Assembly: GCA_028749105.1 (NCBI GenBank) | Contig: JAQUQF010000084.1 | Span: 1-7,353, forward strand | From: Acidobacteriota bacterium | Lineage (GTDB): Bacteria; Acidobacteriota; Aminicenantia; UBA2199 | DNA: 7,353 nucleotides | Reading direction: 5' to 3' | Shown: positions 5,433 to 7,353 of the stretch, one piece after another | How positions within the stretch are numbered: the stretch's first letter is position 1 | Layout of the letters: every line of letters starts with the position of its first letter | Program-made: the position numbers and the translations under genes | The notes under the pieces: model-generated | Told to the model about the DNA's origin: nothing | The model's database searches: none | Seen by the model: the letters and a program-made list of their open reading frames with translations, nothing else

Positions 5433-6971
5433 TCAGCCGAAATCCTTGACCTGCGGCCAGATCTGCTCCAGCGTGACCCTGGGCCGGCGGCAGATCCAGA
5501 TGGGCAGGTCGGTTTCCGAAGGCATGGCGTAAGGGTTGGCGTGGACGGCAAAGAGCGTCACTTCTTCATAGGCCTGCAGGTAGTCCTCCCGCTTGCCGCC
5601 GATGACGATCAGCACCCTGCCCGAGCGCCCGCGCGTCCCCCACAGCCAGTAGTTGTTGTGCCCCGAGATCGCCGGCGGCAGGCCGTAGCGCTTGCCATAA
5701 AAGTCCACCGCCCCGGCTTCCCCGTAATTTTGCCCGTAGATGGCGCAGACCGCCTGTTCTTCCGGGGATAGGGACTTGTAGGCCCGGGCCACGACGGCCA
5801 CCATCTCTTGCCAGCCGAAGCGGTCGGCATAGACCTGGTGCAGCGCCGTGTCCTTGGTCCGTTCCATCTTGGGCGGGGCCATGCCGATCGCCCGGGTATA
5901 GCGGATCTGGCTCTCCACCGGCAGCAGCGGCACCCACATCGGCAGCAGGGCCAGGCCGCCAACGAGCAGCAGCGCGGCATAGGCGATGCGCAGGCCGCGG
6001 CCAAGCTTGTTGGCGGCGAAGCGTTCAAGCAGGACGGCGCCTGAGGCTAGGAGCATGGGAAAGGCCGGGGAGAGGTAATAGGGCTTGCCCCGCTGGGCCA
6101 CGAACAGCAGGAAAAGGAAGACGAAGGCGTAGCCGAAACAGCGGTATTTTTTCAATTGCGGATGGAAAAACAGGGCCGCCAGCCCGGCCAGCCAGAGCGG
6201 CAAGGTCAGGGGATGCTGCAGCAGCACCTGGGCGGAGAGGAACTCCAGGGGCGACATCGGGAGGTTCTTCCATGCTTGCGCGTTGCGCATGAACTCCAGG
6301 GTCGCCCAGTCGTGGCGGGCCAGCCAGAACAGGTTGGGAAGGAGGAACCACAGGGCGATGGCGCCGCCGATCCAGGGCCACTTGCCGGCGAGCAGCCGGC
6401 GCTCCCGGGTGAGCAGCAGCCCGACAACAAGGGCGGCGCCGAAGAAGAGCATGCTGTGCTTGTTTAGCAGCGCCAGCCCGGCCAGGAGGCCGAACGGAAT
6501 CCAGAGCTGTTGGCGGCCGCTGTTGATGATGCGCTGCAGCAGCCAGGCGCAGCCCATCCAGCAGAGCGGCTCGAAGATGTTCATGGAGTAGAAGCTGCCA
6601 ACGGCCAGGTAGACCGGCGCCACGCCGCAGGCCAGCGCGGCCAGGAACTGGGAGAATCCCGCGCCCCCCATCTCTTTGGCCAGCCGGGCGCTCAGCCAGG
6701 CCAGCGTTGCCACGGCCAGCGCCGGCACCAGGCGCAGCGCGAACAGCGAATCGCCGAAAGCCAGGCGCAGCAAACGCAGGATGAAGATCGACAGCGGCGG
6801 GTGGTCGACGTAGCCCCAGGCCAGGTGGTCGCTGCAGGCAATGTAGTAGAACTCGTCGCGGAACATGCCGAAGCCCCCTGAGAGCACGGCGGGGAGCTGC
6901 ACCACCAGGACTCCCAGGGCGACCCAGAAGCCCGGCGACAACGACGCCAGAAAAGACGTGGCTTTTTTCAT
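5433..6971 (-). CDS. GT39/ArnT-like polytopic membrane glycosyltransferase
   Basis: This 512-residue integral membrane protein belongs to the ArnT/PMT (GT39, GT-C fold) superfamily. Such enzymes transfer a sugar from a polyprenyl-phosphate carrier to lipid or protein acceptors on the outer side of the inner membrane. The first helix (about 15-31) is followed by the large first loop with the hallmark RDE (38-40, FRDEFYY) and the DHPPL motif (56-60). In this fold the acidic pair supplies the catalytic base. About ten hydrophobic helices follow to about residue 355. Residues about 370-512 form a soluble, probably periplasmic domain with AIYGQNYGEAGAVDFYG (410-426) and HNNYWLWG (438-445), both recurrent in bacterial GT39-like proteins. 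The ATG at 6971 is preceded by AAGG 5 nt upstream and a strong promoter. Donor and acceptor cannot be inferred, since no other cell-envelope gene is adjacent except exported proteins. Confidence 0.88.
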   Translation of the reverse strand: MKKATSFLASLSPGFWVALGVLVVQLPAVLSGGFGMFRDEFYYIACSDHLAWGYVDHPPLSIFILRLLRLAFGDSLFALRLVPALAVATLAWLSARLAKEMGGAGFSQFLAALACGVAPVYLAVGSFYSMNIFEPLCWMGCAWLLQRIINSGRQQLWIPFGLLAGLALLNKHSMLFFGAALVVGLLLTRERRLLAGKWPWIGGAIALWFLLPNLFWLARHDWATLEFMRNAQAWKNLPMSPLEFLSAQVLLQHPLTLPLWLAGLAALFFHPQLKKYRCFGYAFVFLFLLFVAQRGKPYYLSPAFPMLLASGAVLLERFAANKLGRGLRIAYAALLLVGGLALLPMWVPLLPVESQIRYTRAIGMAPPKMERTKDTALHQVYADRFGWQEMVAVVARAYKSLSPEEQAVCAIYGQNYGEAGAVDFYGKRYGLPPAISGHNNYWLWGTRGRSGRVLIVIGGKREDYLQAYEEVTLFAVHANPYAMPSETDLPIWICRRPRVTLEQIWPQVKDFG

Positions 6972-6986
6972 TCTAGCCTTGCCTGA

Positions 6987-7016
6987 ATTTTACCCGAACC
7001 CGGGGCGGGTTTTCAA
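6987..7016 (-). promoter_or_regulatory. Promoter for the glycosyltransferase gene
   Basis: On the minus strand, TTGAAA (7016-7011) and TAAAAT (6992-6987) are separated by 18 bp. Only 15 bp lie between the -10 box and the ATG at 6971, so the leader would be about 9 nt and barely include AAGG. This gives a very short leader. Confidence 0.45.
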
Positions 7017-7052
7017 TATGGGGCCGATGGCGAAGCGCGCTGCCAGAGTTCA

Positions 7053-7081
7053 TTGACTTGCGGGCAATTCCCCGTTAGAAT
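7053..7081 (+). promoter_or_regulatory. Sigma70-type promoter for the exported protein at the right edge
   Basis: TTGACT (7053-7058) and TAGAAT (7076-7081) are separated by 17 bp. Each box differs from consensus by one base. The transcript would start near 7088, giving a leader of about 70 nt. It diverges from the promoter at 6987-7016, with 36 bp between the two -35 boxes. Confidence 0.6.
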
Positions 7082-7157
7082 ATGGACGCTATTGGCTATG
7101 ATTTCTTTTTCATGTCGATCATCTCGGATCACGTGAATAATGAAAGGAGGCTGCCTG

Positions 7158-7353
7158 ATGAAAAATCTGTCGATAATCGCGTGCCTGCTGTTCCCGCTTT
7201 CCATGGCCCTCCTGGCGGATGACGCCAGCTTCGGCAAAAAGGATCCGGGCCTGCTCAATTTAAAGGGCTCGATCTATTTCCTGTCGGAAGAAACCGACCA
7301 AATGCCCGCCGATATCGAGCGGCAAAAGCCGCAGGGAGTCATCTATACGGAAA
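7158..7353 (+). CDS. Exported protein, N-terminal 65 codons only (partial)
   Basis: The ATG at 7158 has a near-perfect AAAGGAGG (7143-7150) 7 nt upstream, so strong translation is likely. The protein begins MKNLSIIACLLFPLSMALLA, a Sec signal peptide with cleavage probably near LLA-DDA (18-22). The mature start has a polar stretch (DDASFGKKDPG), then LNLKGSIYFLSEETDQMP and KPQGVIYTE. The IYF...KP.G.IYT arrangement is reminiscent of the N-terminal segment of some secreted PA14-domain proteins, but the diagnostic part would lie beyond the right edge, so this is a weak guess. A Cys at residue 9 sits inside the hydrophobic core and is not a lipobox. Confidence 0.8.
   Translation, partial: MKNLSIIACLLFPLSMALLADDASFGKKDPGLLNLKGSIYFLSEETDQMPADIERQKPQGVIYTE

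Overview
The window looks like Gram-negative bacterial DNA, mostly GC-rich. It has Sec-type signal peptides, a putative lipoprotein, a polytopic GT39-type glycosyltransferase, consistent Shine-Dalgarno sites and sigma70-like promoters. The lineage is not fixed by anything visible. Protein style vaguely suggests Acidobacteriota or Aminicenantes-like bacteria, but this is a low-confidence guess. No rRNA, tRNA, CRISPR array or transposase gene was seen.

Layout. Positions 1-2359 hold four minus-strand genes. In transcription order these are a small putative lipoprotein (2359-1904), a six-helix membrane protein (1695-973), a second membrane protein (901-224), and the first 30 codons of an exported protein that starts at TTG 90 and runs off the left edge. 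Candidate promoters precede three of them. The two membrane protein genes, 71 bp apart, may share a transcript.

The centre (2511-5205) is the accessory part. A complete plus-strand hipBA toxin-antitoxin module (hipB 3154-3477, hipA 3449-4795, overlapping by 29 bp) is bracketed by two minus-strand copies of a PQ-loop/SemiSWEET-like gene. The right copy (4897-5205) is intact. The left copy (2511-2786) has lost its original start, carries a one-base frameshift relative to the right copy, and abuts a 148-bp cluster of palindromic dispersed repeats (2787-2934). By accident or adaptation, the frameshift puts the PQ-loop body in frame with a hydrophobic segment encoded by the repeat cluster, giving an open 130-codon chimera. 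Between the cluster and hipB lies an AT-rich control region with a 9-bp inverted repeat, three 10-bp iteron-like boxes and a TTGACA -35 box. It is a good candidate for the HipB-controlled operator.

The right part (5281-7353) holds a GT39/ArnT-like membrane glycosyltransferase (6971-5433, minus), a 49-codon open stretch after its stop that resembles the tail of a lost gene, and the start of an exported protein (7158 onward, plus). The last two full-strength genes diverge from a 186-bp region with a promoter facing each way.

I see no clearly new multi-gene system. The most noteworthy features are the hipBA module between diverged PQ-loop paralogues, the repeat-capped left paralogue and the phased boxes upstream of hipB.
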